NCBI GenBank assembly: GCA_963629575.1
Contig: CAVGIM010000003.1
Span: 1-64,000 of the forward strand
Direction of reading: 5' to 3'
DNA from: Hallerella sp963629575
GTDB lineage: Bacteria > Fibrobacterota > Fibrobacteria > Fibrobacterales > Fibrobacteraceae
DNA: 64,000 nt
Both the position numbers and the translations under genes were made by a program. Shown one piece after another: positions 44,807-53,308 of this stretch. The notes beneath the pieces were generated by a model that saw only the letters and a program-made list of their open reading frames with translations, had not been told where the DNA came from and made no database searches. Position 1 is the first letter of the stretch; every line of letters starts with the position of its first letter.

Positions 44807-44971
44807 TCAGTAGAGAAGTCGAACCAGGGTAGAGAGCCGTTCCTGCCCGATGACTACCGCCGCCCGATCCACCGCTTTCGGACTTGCGACGAGGACGACG
44901 CTTGTCGCAAGAAGAATTGCGATGCTTGTCGCTAGCAGGTAGAAGCCGACGATAGCTAGCCGCGGTTTCAT
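44807..44971 (-). CDS. Small single-span membrane protein in the two-component operon
   Basis: This 54-residue frame is easily missed by length cut-offs. It begins MKPRLAIVGFYLLATSIAIL, a positively charged N-terminus and a membrane helix of about 24 residues, then a short hydrophilic tail ending TLVRLLY. Its ATG overlaps the TGA of the LysM gene (ATGA at 44968-44971) and its stop lies 14 bases before the kinase ATG. The overlap, the basic-hydrophobic design and the conserved gene packing support a real gene. It could anchor or tune the kinase, or act with the LysM protein. No family is recognised. Confidence 0.72.
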   Translation of the reverse strand: MKPRLAIVGFYLLATSIAILLATSVVLVASPKAVDRAAVVIGQERLSTLVRLLY

Positions 44972-46134
44972 GGGGCGAGTTTTGCCTTGTGCGTAATCGA
45001 GACCAGGTTGCCGTATTGGATACGTCTGTCTCCGTAGTAGGCTTCGCGAACGAGAATTACGGAATGGGCGTCGTTCAGGCTGGTGACGATGCCGCGTGCG
45101 AGAAGGCGCGGAGGAATCAGGGAATCCGAAAGATCCTTTTCCCAGATGGCGACTCCGTCGCCTAGGCTGTAGTGGTCGTCTTTTCCGCGGTCGATCATGA
45201 CGTAGCCATAGGGACCGATGGCGAGATTCTTTTCGAGCGCATACCGGACGGTTGCCATGCTGTCTATCGAAGCGGACTTGACTTCGCTGTAGCTTTCTAC
45301 GTTGATAGGCTTAAACGGCTTTTGCAGCCGGGCCTTTGCGTATTCGATTTTAATTTCGCGCATGTTCTGGAGGAGTACGGCACGGGAAAGCGTATCGCCG
45401 ACATCGGTTATTTTCGCTAGTCCCGAGTAGCGGAGGACGGCGATCTTTTCCTTGTCGCGGATCTTTGTTTCGGGGAGCGTTGCGGGTCTTGCGTCCCAGA
45501 TTTCGACGATGGCTCCGACGGTTGCCCTAGGCGACGTGTTCATGCCGATTCCGAGAACCAATTCCGTTTCGGGAATGTGGACGAGAGGCTTCCTTTTTTC
45601 GCCGGAATTGACGGTGAACCAGGACGAGTCCGACTTGAGGCTGTCCGGAGAGAGGAGCATCGGCGAAAGAACCTGGTAGTATCCGTTGAAAATCTTTGGC
45701 TCGGAGCGTTGCGCGTAATAGTAGGAAACGCCTTTTGGCCTTGCGGGCTTTTCCTTCTTGTCCGCATCGGCGGAGAGGCTTCCGAGCATCTTGGCAAAGT
45801 GATCGTCCTGGTTTGCTGTCGCGCACCCGCTTGGAGCGGAAACGCCCTTCGGCAGCGAGGAATCGCTTGCGGAGGTCGCGCACGGAATGGGCGTCGGCTG
45901 CTTTTTCGCCTTGGAACTGCCGGGAGCTTCTCCCAGGTAGATGGAATCGCCCGGGTAAATCCAGTGCGGATCCTGGATGTGCCTGTTGTTTTCCCACAGG
46001 TCCGGCCATGCAAAGGGATTGTTCAGGTATTCGCCGGAAATGTCCCAGAGGGTGTCTCCCTGCTTGACGAAATAGGCGCTTGCCGCGATGACGACAAGTC
46101 CGAGAGCGATGGAAATGCTTTGAATGTGCCTCAT
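44968..46134 (-). CDS. LysM-domain envelope protein
   Basis: The 388-residue product has an N-terminal hydrophobic segment (ISIALGLVVIAASAYF), immediately followed by a LysM module (about 19-68: VKQGDTLWDIS to HWIYPGDSIYL) that binds peptidoglycan. A Ser/Pro/Lys-rich linker follows, then a beta-rich domain (about 140-388) with repeats like AVLRYSGLAKITDVGD. It is the first gene of the two-component operon and may report on or bind the wall. Its promoter box TAAATTGA ends 4 bases before the ATG. Confidence 0.85.
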   Translation of the reverse strand: MRHIQSISIALGLVVIAASAYFVKQGDTLWDISGEYLNNPFAWPDLWENNRHIQDPHWIYPGDSIYLGEAPGSSKAKKQPTPIPCATSASDSSLPKGVSAPSGCATANQDDHFAKMLGSLSADADKKEKPARPKGVSYYYAQRSEPKIFNGYYQVLSPMLLSPDSLKSDSSWFTVNSGEKRKPLVHIPETELVLGIGMNTSPRATVGAIVEIWDARPATLPETKIRDKEKIAVLRYSGLAKITDVGDTLSRAVLLQNMREIKIEYAKARLQKPFKPINVESYSEVKSASIDSMATVRYALEKNLAIGPYGYVMIDRGKDDHYSLGDGVAIWEKDLSDSLIPPRLLARGIVTSLNDAHSVILVREAYYGDRRIQYGNLVSITHKAKLAP

Positions 46135-46138
46135 ATTA

Positions 46139-46146
46139 TCAATTTA
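46139..46146 (-). promoter_or_regulatory. Start-proximal promoter box of the LysM/two-component operon
   Basis: On the minus strand TAAATTGA is followed by TAAT and then ATG 46134. No ribosome site is present, as at several other starts in the window. Confidence 0.4.
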
Positions 46147-46169
46147 ATCTTTTTTTGAACTCGAAATTT

Positions 46170-47423
46170 TTAGCGTCTGCGTTTTTGGCTAAAAAGAATT
46201 GTCCCCGTTTGCGAATTGCTTTCCGTTTCCTGGTTTTCGCGTTTCCGGATGACTTTTCCCTTGCGAACCTCGTGGCGCCCGAGAAGCCCGGCGCGGTCCG
46301 GGACAAAGAAAAATAGCGCGTGGATGCGCGGGTTGCCCGGTTCGAGGTCCATTGGCACGATCTTTCGAAGCATGTAGCCTTCGCGGCGAAAGCGCTTGAT
46401 TTCCTGCGCGGCGACGGCGAGGTTCGAAGAGTTCAGGAGGATGCGTTCGGGTTGGCTTCTCGCGATTTCCGGGATGACGTTTCCGGCCAGGGCTTTTCCG
46501 GCGGGCGGATCGAGATAGATGGTCCATTTGCCGTCCTTGGACTTTCCGCGGAAAAATTTCGGGAAGAATTCCTTGTCGATTGCCGCATGGAGATAGCGGA
46601 CATTCGGTGTCTGGCGTTCCATGTCGCGGATATCGGCGGCAAAGCAGTCTTCGAAGTCTTTGGAAAGAGACTCGGCGATGTAGGCGGGACCCGCGAAGCA
46701 TTCGAGGAAACGGTCGTCCTTTGCCGGGTGAATCATTGCGCGGATACGCTTCGGAAGACCGATCCAGGGAGCCTTGCAGGCCGGAGCCCAGTCGATGACG
46801 CTGTATTTCTGGTCGGTGCCTCCGATTGGAATGAACCGGTTTCCGAATCCCTTGCGAAATTCGATGCGGGAACCTGGAACGGGATGTGCCGGGTCGAAGG
46901 TCTGCACCGGACTGACCTGAATCTGGTGGCAGCAGAGAACGTCGCCCGAATGCTCGCGTTCGAGATAGTCGAGGAATGTCTTGAATTCCCGGGTCGCTTC
47001 TGCGGAATGCAAGATGTTTTGCACGGCGATGCCGAAGCGGCCGTCTCCCGTGGCGCGAAACCAGATTTGGAGAATCGATCCGCGGAACTTGGAAAGATGC
47101 GGCTTTCGGATCTGGCTGTCGATGTCGAGTACTAGCTTTGGCGGCTTGGCTCCCTTGAAAGGGCTTTCGATGGAGAGAACGCGGTTTCCCTTGGCCATGT
47201 GCTGCGAGAAAATGCGCCAGTCGCAGGCGTCTGCCTTGACGGGAACCGTAAACCAGCCCTGGATTTTTCCCGGTATCCGGTTTTCCTTCGCCCAGTTTTC
47301 GAAATAGGCGCGCTTTCCTTCCAGGTCGGTCGGAATCGTTTCGGGCGTTTTGGCGGCTTTTGGGGCCGAGGTAGCCTGTTTGGTGTTCCAGGTGCCGCGG
47401 TTCTTGAGGTTTCTTCTTTGCAT
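46170..47423 (-). CDS. TrmA/RlmD-like methyltransferase fold protein lacking the catalytic Cys
   Basis: The 417-residue product resembles the RNA m5U methyltransferase family. It has a SAM-binding motif FLECFAGPAYIAES (about 240), YLDPPAGKAL (the DPPRxG position), and the C-terminal GYMLRKIVPMDLEPGNPRIH block. In active enzymes the segment before that block contains the nucleophilic Cys (SCNPxT); here it reads LLNSSNLAVAAQE, with no Cys. The iron-sulfur Cys cluster of RlmD is also absent, and the N-terminus is basic (MQRRNLKNRGTW). It lies 8 bases after the primase/ATPase gene. It may bind RNA without methylating C5, or carry out another SAM reaction. Confidence 0.72.
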   Translation of the reverse strand: MQRRNLKNRGTWNTKQATSAPKAAKTPETIPTDLEGKRAYFENWAKENRIPGKIQGWFTVPVKADACDWRIFSQHMAKGNRVLSIESPFKGAKPPKLVLDIDSQIRKPHLSKFRGSILQIWFRATGDGRFGIAVQNILHSAEATREFKTFLDYLEREHSGDVLCCHQIQVSPVQTFDPAHPVPGSRIEFRKGFGNRFIPIGGTDQKYSVIDWAPACKAPWIGLPKRIRAMIHPAKDDRFLECFAGPAYIAESLSKDFEDCFAADIRDMERQTPNVRYLHAAIDKEFFPKFFRGKSKDGKWTIYLDPPAGKALAGNVIPEIARSQPERILLNSSNLAVAAQEIKRFRREGYMLRKIVPMDLEPGNPRIHALFFFVPDRAGLLGRHEVRKGKVIRKRENQETESNSQTGTILFSQKRRR

Positions 47424-47431
47424 AGTTCCAG

Positions 47432-49156
47432 CTAGACGATAAAGCGCGGATAGTGCCAGGTGCAGTCTTTCGCGGGTTGCGGGGCGAAGTTTCTGAATTC
47501 CCCGCGAAGGCTGAACATATCGGGAGAGCCGCTTATCGGTGAAAGGGTGATTCGGGAGTCCGCATGGGTTTCGAGTTCCGGATATTCATCGGGGTTTGTC
47601 GCCGCGATGACGGCGGAACCGGTGAGAGATATCAGCACATCGACCATCTGGAGCAGGGCTTTTCCCGGAGGAATGTTGTTTCGGACCGCTTTCGGGTTGT
47701 GGAGAACGGCGGATATCGGATCGATGACTATCGCCGCGTAGTCGTGATCTTCCAGCTTCTTGGCGCCTTTGACCCTCTTGGCGATATACTGGGCCATTTC
47801 GAGGGGAGAGAGGGCGATTCCGCGCAAGTTCAGGAACCCGAATTCGGGAATGGAAGCGGAAAGCCCGCGGGAAGCGGCGACGGCGAACAGCCGGTTGAGA
47901 AAGGCGGAACGGGTGCTTTCGAAATTGACATAAAGTACGGCGGACCTGTGCGTCGAAGAGAAGAGCCAGTCCTCGCCATGGGCGAGCGAAAAGGCGAGAT
48001 CCATCAGGGCAAAGGACTTGCCGGACTTTGGCGGTGCGGTGAGCAGCAGGAATTCTCCCGTTTCGAGCGTATCGTCTATCAGGAGTCTGTCCTTTTTCGG
48101 TGCATCGTCGCTGTCGCTTGCCAGTTCGACGAGAGGCTTTCCGTCCAGGCAGTATTCGACCCAGGTCTGCCAATCTTCGAAAGACTTCGCGCCTTGCTCA
48201 AGGCCTATCAGGTATTGCTGCTTTCCGTTGCGGAGAACTCCCGGCATCCGAACCATCTGTCCCGGGTTCGCGTTTGTCGAATCGACCTTGAAACCCTGGG
48301 AATCCAGCGTCTTGAAGAGATATTCGACTCGAGAATCGTATTCTTCGCGGTTTTTCGCGTGAATCTTGATCCAGGCCTGCACGGAATTCGCTCCGGTGCT
48401 GACGAGCGCCGCGCAGGGAAGGTTTAGCGCCTTGTAGTAGGCGAGCTGCTTTGCCAGGCTGAAATTCGGGTTATCGACGACCGCATAGCGGAAACGGAAC
48501 GATTCGTCGCTTTCGTCCGCGCTCTTTATCGGGTTGATTCCGACGAGCGCGCCATCCGGGCCGTCAAGGGATTTCATCGTTTTCTTGATGCTATCCGCCT
48601 GTCCTAGAATCTCTTCCACCGATTGGACCGTCGCCTCGGACGTGTTGGATTTCTTGTATTCGATGGATTCTTCCGGCTTGAAAAGAGCACCGAGAAGCTT
48701 GGCAAAGTCCAACCGCCAGTCCGGGGTTGGCCATGGGATGCTGAGCGCTTCCGGGTCTATCCGATGGTTTTGCAAGAGTTCGAGAGCCTGGGCGTCTAGG
48801 CCCATCGCGAGAACCTGTTCCAGGGAAATGGCTCCCGAAATGATCGGCTGGACGGGAGCGTTGAAGGAACTTGCCTGTGGCGCGGGCTGCTGGGCTGCCG
48901 TGTCTTCTTTTCGAGGAGGCGTTTCCCGCTTGCGTTCGCGTTTTTCGGCGGCGAAAGCTCTTCGGATGATGGTGTCGGCATCTTCTTCGGAGAGACCTTC
49001 GTCCTTTGCGTGTTCTCCAAGCTGGAATGTCGCTTCCATGTAAGTCATGCCGCTTTTTTCCGCGGCTTCGGCAGCACGGAAAAGTTCGCCCTTGAGATCT
49101 TCGGGCTTGTGCCTGTTGCTTAGAAACAGATTGATGATTTGGCGCGGACTGTCCAT
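47432..49156 (-). CDS. RepB-type primase domain plus RecA/RepA-like ATPase
   Basis: The 574-residue product joins an N-terminal helical region and linker (about 1-200) to a RepB/AEP-type primase domain (about 220-345; ALVSTGANSVQAWIKI and NANPGQMVRMPGVLRNGKQQ) and a RecA/RepA-like ATPase (about 360-574) with Walker A APPKSGKSFALMD and Walker B YAAIVIDPIS. In related primases the middle motif is SGxKSxHAWV with a metal- or nucleotide-contacting His; here that residue is Gln, and the first acidic motif is weak (VVDNP). The ATPase site looks intact. Such proteins are typical of plasmids and phages, but no other phage genes are nearby. Confidence 0.72.
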   Translation of the reverse strand: MDSPRQIINLFLSNRHKPEDLKGELFRAAEAAEKSGMTYMEATFQLGEHAKDEGLSEEDADTIIRRAFAAEKRERKRETPPRKEDTAAQQPAPQASSFNAPVQPIISGAISLEQVLAMGLDAQALELLQNHRIDPEALSIPWPTPDWRLDFAKLLGALFKPEESIEYKKSNTSEATVQSVEEILGQADSIKKTMKSLDGPDGALVGINPIKSADESDESFRFRYAVVDNPNFSLAKQLAYYKALNLPCAALVSTGANSVQAWIKIHAKNREEYDSRVEYLFKTLDSQGFKVDSTNANPGQMVRMPGVLRNGKQQYLIGLEQGAKSFEDWQTWVEYCLDGKPLVELASDSDDAPKKDRLLIDDTLETGEFLLLTAPPKSGKSFALMDLAFSLAHGEDWLFSSTHRSAVLYVNFESTRSAFLNRLFAVAASRGLSASIPEFGFLNLRGIALSPLEMAQYIAKRVKGAKKLEDHDYAAIVIDPISAVLHNPKAVRNNIPPGKALLQMVDVLISLTGSAVIAATNPDEYPELETHADSRITLSPISGSPDMFSLRGEFRNFAPQPAKDCTWHYPRFIV

Positions 49157-49163
49157 ATGGGAA

Positions 49164-49171
49164 GAAATATA
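49164..49171 (-). promoter_or_regulatory. Start-proximal promoter box of the primase/ATPase gene
   Basis: On the minus strand TATATTTC is followed by 7 bases and ATG 49156, with no ribosome site. Confidence 0.4.
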
Positions 49172-49206
49172 ATTTTATTCGGCATCGTCAAGAGTTCTTG
49201 TAGGAT

Positions 49207-50568
49207 TCAGCGCGTCACATTGCGAATCCAGCGCTTTCGCTCGACACGCCATGCGAGGATGGGAACCTTGACCAGTTCGTCGGAACGAAGCATCAGGAAG
49301 ACGAGCGGAAAGGAAAGCTCCCACGTGAAACCGGCCAGGTATCCAAGCGGAATGGAAAAGAGCCAAAGACTGCCGATATCGAGAAGGGATGTAAAGACGG
49401 TATCGCCGCCTGCCCGGAGAATGCCGATGATCGAGGGCGACGTGTAGGAGTGCAGAACGATGATTCCGCATTGGATGCAGACAAATGTCCTTGCGAGCTG
49501 GAGGGTTTCTTCCGGAATTGCGTAGAGGGCGAGAACCGAATCCTTGCAGAGAAAGAGAATGGTCGCCGCGACGATTCCGACCAGGATCCCGGCGAGGAGA
49601 AGCGAGTTCGCGTAGCGCTTCGCGTCGTCCAGGTGTCCGCCGCCGAGCCTGTTTCCGATGATGGGCGCGGATGCGCCGGCAACACCGAAGATAAAGACCA
49701 GGGCGACCTGCTGGAGAGTTCCCACGATGCTTGCCGCGGCGACGATTGTCGCGTTCAGATGCCCGAGGACCACGGATTGGGCGGCAACTCCGACGGACCA
49801 GCCCGTTTCGTTGATGACGACCGGGATGCTGTAGCGGAGAAAGTCCTTGAAGAGGGGAATGTCAAGATGGAAGAGTCGCTTGAAGCGAAAATGCAGGTGC
49901 CTTTCCATGAAGCGCACGTAGAAAATCATCGCTAGGCATTCGATCGTTCTCGCGATAAGCGTGGCGATTGCCGCTCCGCGTACTCCCAGGGCGGGAAATC
50001 CCAGGTTCCCGAAAATCAGAAGCCAGTTGAGGACGATGTTCAGGACGAAAGCGCCCGACGTGATGAACAGGCTGGCCTTGACTTCGCGCGTGCTGCGCAT
50101 CAGCATGACGAGCGTGTTGCTGAATCCGAAGAAAAAATAGGTGAACCCCTGGATTTTCAGGTATTCCGTGCCGATTTCGACAAGTTCGGGGACATTCGTG
50201 AAAATTCGCATGACCTCGCGCGGAAAGACCGTCGTGACGAATCCGAACAGAAAGGAAACGAGAGTCCCCATGCAGAGCGTAATGGACACGATTTTCTGGA
50301 TGCTTTCCGAATCGCGCTTTCCATAGTATTGCGCGACGAGAATCCCGCCGCCGCTTGCCGTTCCGAAGGAAATCAGCGAAAAGACGAAAAAAGGCTGACC
50401 GGCGAGCGTCACTGCGCCGAGGGCTGCTTCCGAAATGCTTCCGACCATGATGTTGTCGGCGAGCGAAAGGGAAAACTTTACCAGGTCCTGCAAGGCGATA
50501 GGAAGCGCCAGCCCGACGAGAACCTTGAAAAAGTGCGGTTCCAGGATGAACTTTTCGGAAAGCTTCAT
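49207..50568 (-). CDS. MATE-family multidrug/organic cation exporter
   Basis: The 453-residue product has about 12 membrane helices in two related halves, with the MATE features ALPIALQDLVKFSLSLADN and NETGWSVGVAAQS. It exports cationic drugs or metabolites in exchange for Na+ or H+. Start ATG 50568 shares its A with the TGA of the XPB-type helicase gene (TGATG); GTG 50571 is less likely. The pairing with a helicase seems incidental to function but indicates one transcript. Confidence 0.92.
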   Translation of the reverse strand: MKLSEKFILEPHFFKVLVGLALPIALQDLVKFSLSLADNIMVGSISEAALGAVTLAGQPFFVFSLISFGTASGGGILVAQYYGKRDSESIQKIVSITLCMGTLVSFLFGFVTTVFPREVMRIFTNVPELVEIGTEYLKIQGFTYFFFGFSNTLVMLMRSTREVKASLFITSGAFVLNIVLNWLLIFGNLGFPALGVRGAAIATLIARTIECLAMIFYVRFMERHLHFRFKRLFHLDIPLFKDFLRYSIPVVINETGWSVGVAAQSVVLGHLNATIVAAASIVGTLQQVALVFIFGVAGASAPIIGNRLGGGHLDDAKRYANSLLLAGILVGIVAATILFLCKDSVLALYAIPEETLQLARTFVCIQCGIIVLHSYTSPSIIGILRAGGDTVFTSLLDIGSLWLFSIPLGYLAGFTWELSFPLVFLMLRSDELVKVPILAWRVERKRWIRNVTR

Positions 50569-52319
50569 CACGCTTTCGCGGGAACAATCTCTTCGCCGGA
50601 ATAGTTGAGAATCTTGTAGGCGTAACCCTGTTCGGTGAGGAACAGTTGCCGGTTCATCGCGAATTCCTGTTCCTTGGAATCCTTGGTCACTAGCGAGAAG
50701 AAGTGCGCCGGGCGGCCGTCTTCCTTGGGACGCAGGACGCGGCCGAGTCGCTGGGCTTCTTCCTGCCGGCTTCCGAAGGTTCCCGAAATCTGGATGAGAA
50801 TGCTTGCGTCGGGAAGGTCTATCGCGAAGTTTCCCACTTTGGAAATCATGAGATTGCGGAGCGTTCCCTTGCGGAAGTCTCCGTAGAGCCTGTCCCGTTC
50901 CTTGTTCGGCGTCTTTCCCGTGATCAGCGGGATTTCGAGCTTTTCGGACAGCTTTTGCAACTGGTCGATGTATTGCCCGATAATCAGGATGCGGTCTTCC
51001 GGTTCGTCGTGGATTTCGATAAGCTTCCTTACGACGTCGTCCTTCTGCGGGTTTGTGCTCGCTATCGTAATCTTGTCGCGCGTCTGGGCGAGAGCGTATT
51101 GCATTTTCTGCTCGGCGGTCATCGTGACGCGGATTTCGCTACAGTCGGCGGTGGCTATCCAGCCCTGCGATTCGAGAATTTTCCAGGGAAGATCGAACTT
51201 TTTCGGGCCGATGAGAGAGAAAACTTCGGTTTCCTTGCCGTCTTCGCGGACAAGCGTCGCGGTAAGGCCTAGCCGGCGCGTAGCCTGCATCTCGGCGCTG
51301 AAACGAAAAACCGGAGCGGGCAGAAGATGAACCTCGTCGTAGATCATCAGTCCCCACTTGTGTTCGCTGAACAGGGGAAAGTTCACGAGAGGCTTGTCGT
51401 TCGAATCGTCCTTTTTTTCTTCCTCGGCGGTATCGCCTTTCCTTGCGCGCTTTCTCTGGGTCAAGATCTGGTATGTCGCGACGGTGACGGGACCGATTTC
51501 CTTGACATCGCCCGAGTATTCCTTTACCTGGTCCGCGGTGAGAGTCGTCTTGTCGAGAAGCTCGCGAATCCATTGCCTTGCCGCGGAAATGTTCGGGGTG
51601 AGGATGAGGGTGCGGGTCTTCATCAGGGCCATTGTCGCCATGCCGATGAGCGTCTTGCCCGAACCGCAGGGAAGGACGATGACGCCCGATCCGCCTTTTT
51701 CGGAACCGGAGGCGTAAAAGATTTGCGAAGCGTCTTTCTGGTAGCTGCGGAGTTCGAGCTTCTTTCCGCCGAGCGTTTCCTTGCGAAGTTCAATCGGAAG
51801 CGGGTCCCCGGAGACGTAGCCCGCGATATCCTCGACGGGAAATCCGTTCAGCGTGAGAGTCATCTTGAGAATGCCGCGCTTGTTCGGATCGACGATCGCT
51901 TCCTTGTCGCCTTCGAATCGTAGCAGGCAGCTTGCGACGTTTGGCAGCTTGCAGACTTCCTTGAAGAGCGCGGCGTCGGTCGATTCCAGGCAGAGTCCCC
52001 GGTCGTTCTTGACAAGCTTGAGCATTCCGTAGCGGCTCATGTATTCATGGATTTCCGTCGCGACGGTTTCCGGTACGGGATACTTTCCCTGGTCTTCGAG
52101 ACAGCGGACGACATCGTCGGCGGTGAGGCCTGTCGATGCGGCATTCCAGAGGGAAAGATGCGAAATGCGGTATGTGTGCAAGTGCTCCGGGCTCTTGACC
52201 AGTTCGGTGAACGGAGCGATTGCGTCTCGGGCCTCGATGTAGTGCCTGTTGTGCACTTCGACGAGGATTTCCATATTGCTTTGAACGATGATTGCGCCTT
52301 CGGGATTCATAGGCGCCAT
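50568..52319 (-). CDS. XPB/RAD25-type DNA repair helicase
   Basis: The 583-residue product is a bacterial XPB-like superfamily 2 helicase. An N-terminal damage-recognition-like region (about 1-190) is followed by motif I VLPCGSGKTLIG (about 235), DEVHLLPA (motif II), GLTATLVREDG (motif III) and the C-terminal SGTFGSRQEEAQRLGRVLRP (motifs V-VI). The RED motif of XPB is visible as VREDG. Start ATG 52319 is chosen because a TAATTTTT box ends 5 bases upstream; longer starts would run into the tRNA. Role in nucleotide excision repair is inferred. Confidence 0.92.
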   Translation of the reverse strand: MAPMNPEGAIIVQSNMEILVEVHNRHYIEARDAIAPFTELVKSPEHLHTYRISHLSLWNAASTGLTADDVVRCLEDQGKYPVPETVATEIHEYMSRYGMLKLVKNDRGLCLESTDAALFKEVCKLPNVASCLLRFEGDKEAIVDPNKRGILKMTLTLNGFPVEDIAGYVSGDPLPIELRKETLGGKKLELRSYQKDASQIFYASGSEKGGSGVIVLPCGSGKTLIGMATMALMKTRTLILTPNISAARQWIRELLDKTTLTADQVKEYSGDVKEIGPVTVATYQILTQRKRARKGDTAEEEKKDDSNDKPLVNFPLFSEHKWGLMIYDEVHLLPAPVFRFSAEMQATRRLGLTATLVREDGKETEVFSLIGPKKFDLPWKILESQGWIATADCSEIRVTMTAEQKMQYALAQTRDKITIASTNPQKDDVVRKLIEIHDEPEDRILIIGQYIDQLQKLSEKLEIPLITGKTPNKERDRLYGDFRKGTLRNLMISKVGNFAIDLPDASILIQISGTFGSRQEEAQRLGRVLRPKEDGRPAHFFSLVTKDSKEQEFAMNRQLFLTEQGYAYKILNYSGEEIVPAKA

Positions 52320-52324
52320 ATTTA

Positions 52325-52332
52325 AAAAATTA
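52325..52332 (-). promoter_or_regulatory. Start-proximal promoter box of the XPB-type helicase gene
   Basis: On the minus strand TAATTTTT ends 5 bases before ATG 52319. It sits between the tRNA-Thr gene and the helicase. Confidence 0.35.
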
Positions 52333-52393
52333 TGGGAAACTTGGCGAAAGAAATCGAAATAAAAAGACCGGATTCTTTCGAATCCGGTCAAAG

Positions 52394-52466
52394 AGCCACC
52401 CAACAGATTTGAACTGTCGACCTGCTGATTACGAATCAGCTGCTCTACCAGCTGAGCTAGAGTGGC
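52394..52466 (-). tRNA. tRNA-Thr (anticodon CGU)
   Basis: On the minus strand the acceptor stem GCCACTC pairs with GGGTGGC, the D arm is GCTCAGCTGGTAGAGC, the anticodon arm GCTGA-TTCGTAA-TCAGC gives CGT (reads ACG, Thr), and the T arm contains TTCAAAT. It has 73 bases with discriminator U and no encoded CCA. Confidence 0.96.
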
Positions 52467-52505
52467 ATCGCAAGACCAAATGTAGCAAATATTTTGAAAA
52501 ATTTC

Positions 52506-52513
52506 TATATTGG
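52506..52513 (+). promoter_or_regulatory. TATATTGG promoter box of the TPR protein gene
   Basis: TATATTGG lies 30 bases before ATG 52544, and the intervening leader carries AAGGA. The identical box occurs before thiE (56940-56947) at a similar distance. Confidence 0.45.
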
Positions 52514-52543
52514 AGCTAAAATTTTTTTCAAGGATCCAAAAAT

Positions 52544-53257
52544 ATGGCCTCTAAAATGCCGAACAACATGCCGAATGGCGGTTCTTCCGCCGGAAATTCG
52601 GAAATGAAGGAATTTTTTATCCAGCATGGAATGGTGGTGGGAATCGTTCTCCTTGTCGTCGTCATCGCCGTCATCGCGGCGGTGCGCTTTCACGCTTCGA
52701 GGACCGAGACGAACGCGGCGCAGGCGGAACTTTTGGGCCAGGCGCTTGCCTACGAATATACGGGCAAGAAGGACAGCGCGCTTGCGGAGTATGACCGCTT
52801 GCTTTCTCAAAACGAACTGAGCGGGGAAACCCTTGCCAAGGCGGCGCTTCTTTCGGGGAACATCCGTTTCCAGAATGGCGAATTCGATGCCGCGGCGATT
52901 CTCTACCAGAAGGCGCTCGACAATGCGGGAAAGTTGCCGCTTGTTCGCGGCGGCGCGATGCACGGACAGGCCGCTGTCGCTATCGAAAAGAAAGACTATG
53001 CCTCTGCGGTAAATCTTCTCGAAAAGTTCATCGCCGAGTTTGGCAAGCGGACCGGAGACTTAGAAGACCGCTATGAAAAGGTCGAACCGACGGATCCCGT
53101 TCCGACGGTGGCAGATGCGCTCTGGAAGCTTTCGCTCGTCTATGGCCAGATGGGCTATCCGGAGAAGGCGAAGGCGACTGCCGAGAAGCTCCTCAAGAAA
53201 TACGGCGACAGCCCGGTTTACGTGGATCGCGCAAAGAAGCTGATCGCGTCTCTCTGA
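52544..53257 (+). CDS. Membrane-anchored TPR protein (YfgM-like)
   Basis: The 237-residue product has a hydrophilic N-terminus, one membrane helix (about 31-48: VVGIVLLVVVIAVIAAV) and a periplasmic helical-repeat domain with TPR-like units (GQALAYEYTGKKDSALAEYD, GNIRFQNGEFDAAAILYQKA). This matches the YfgM/tetratricopeptide class that assists envelope protein folding or complex assembly. AAGGA precedes the ATG. The gene is alone, with a promoter box upstream and a terminator downstream. Confidence 0.85.
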   Translation: MASKMPNNMPNGGSSAGNSEMKEFFIQHGMVVGIVLLVVVIAVIAAVRFHASRTETNAAQAELLGQALAYEYTGKKDSALAEYDRLLSQNELSGETLAKAALLSGNIRFQNGEFDAAAILYQKALDNAGKLPLVRGGAMHGQAAVAIEKKDYASAVNLLEKFIAEFGKRTGDLEDRYEKVEPTDPVPTVADALWKLSLVYGQMGYPEKAKATAEKLLKKYGDSPVYVDRAKKLIASL

Positions 53258-53276
53258 TTTTTACTTTTTGCTATTC

Positions 53277-53308
53277 AAAAAGTTCGCCTTTATCGGCGGA
53301 CTTTTTTT
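53277..53308 (+). terminator. Terminator after the TPR protein gene
   Basis: AAAAAGTTCGCC and GGCGGACTTTTT pair (one G-T) around TTTATC, followed by a T tract. Confidence 0.9.

Noticed and set aside
47432..49156. A prophage or integrated plasmid signalled by the RepB-type primase
   Set aside because: No integrase, capsid, portal or mobilisation genes flank it, and the adjoining genes are ordinary chromosomal ones. The adjacent tRNA-Thr is 3 kb away without an attachment-site duplication that I can see.
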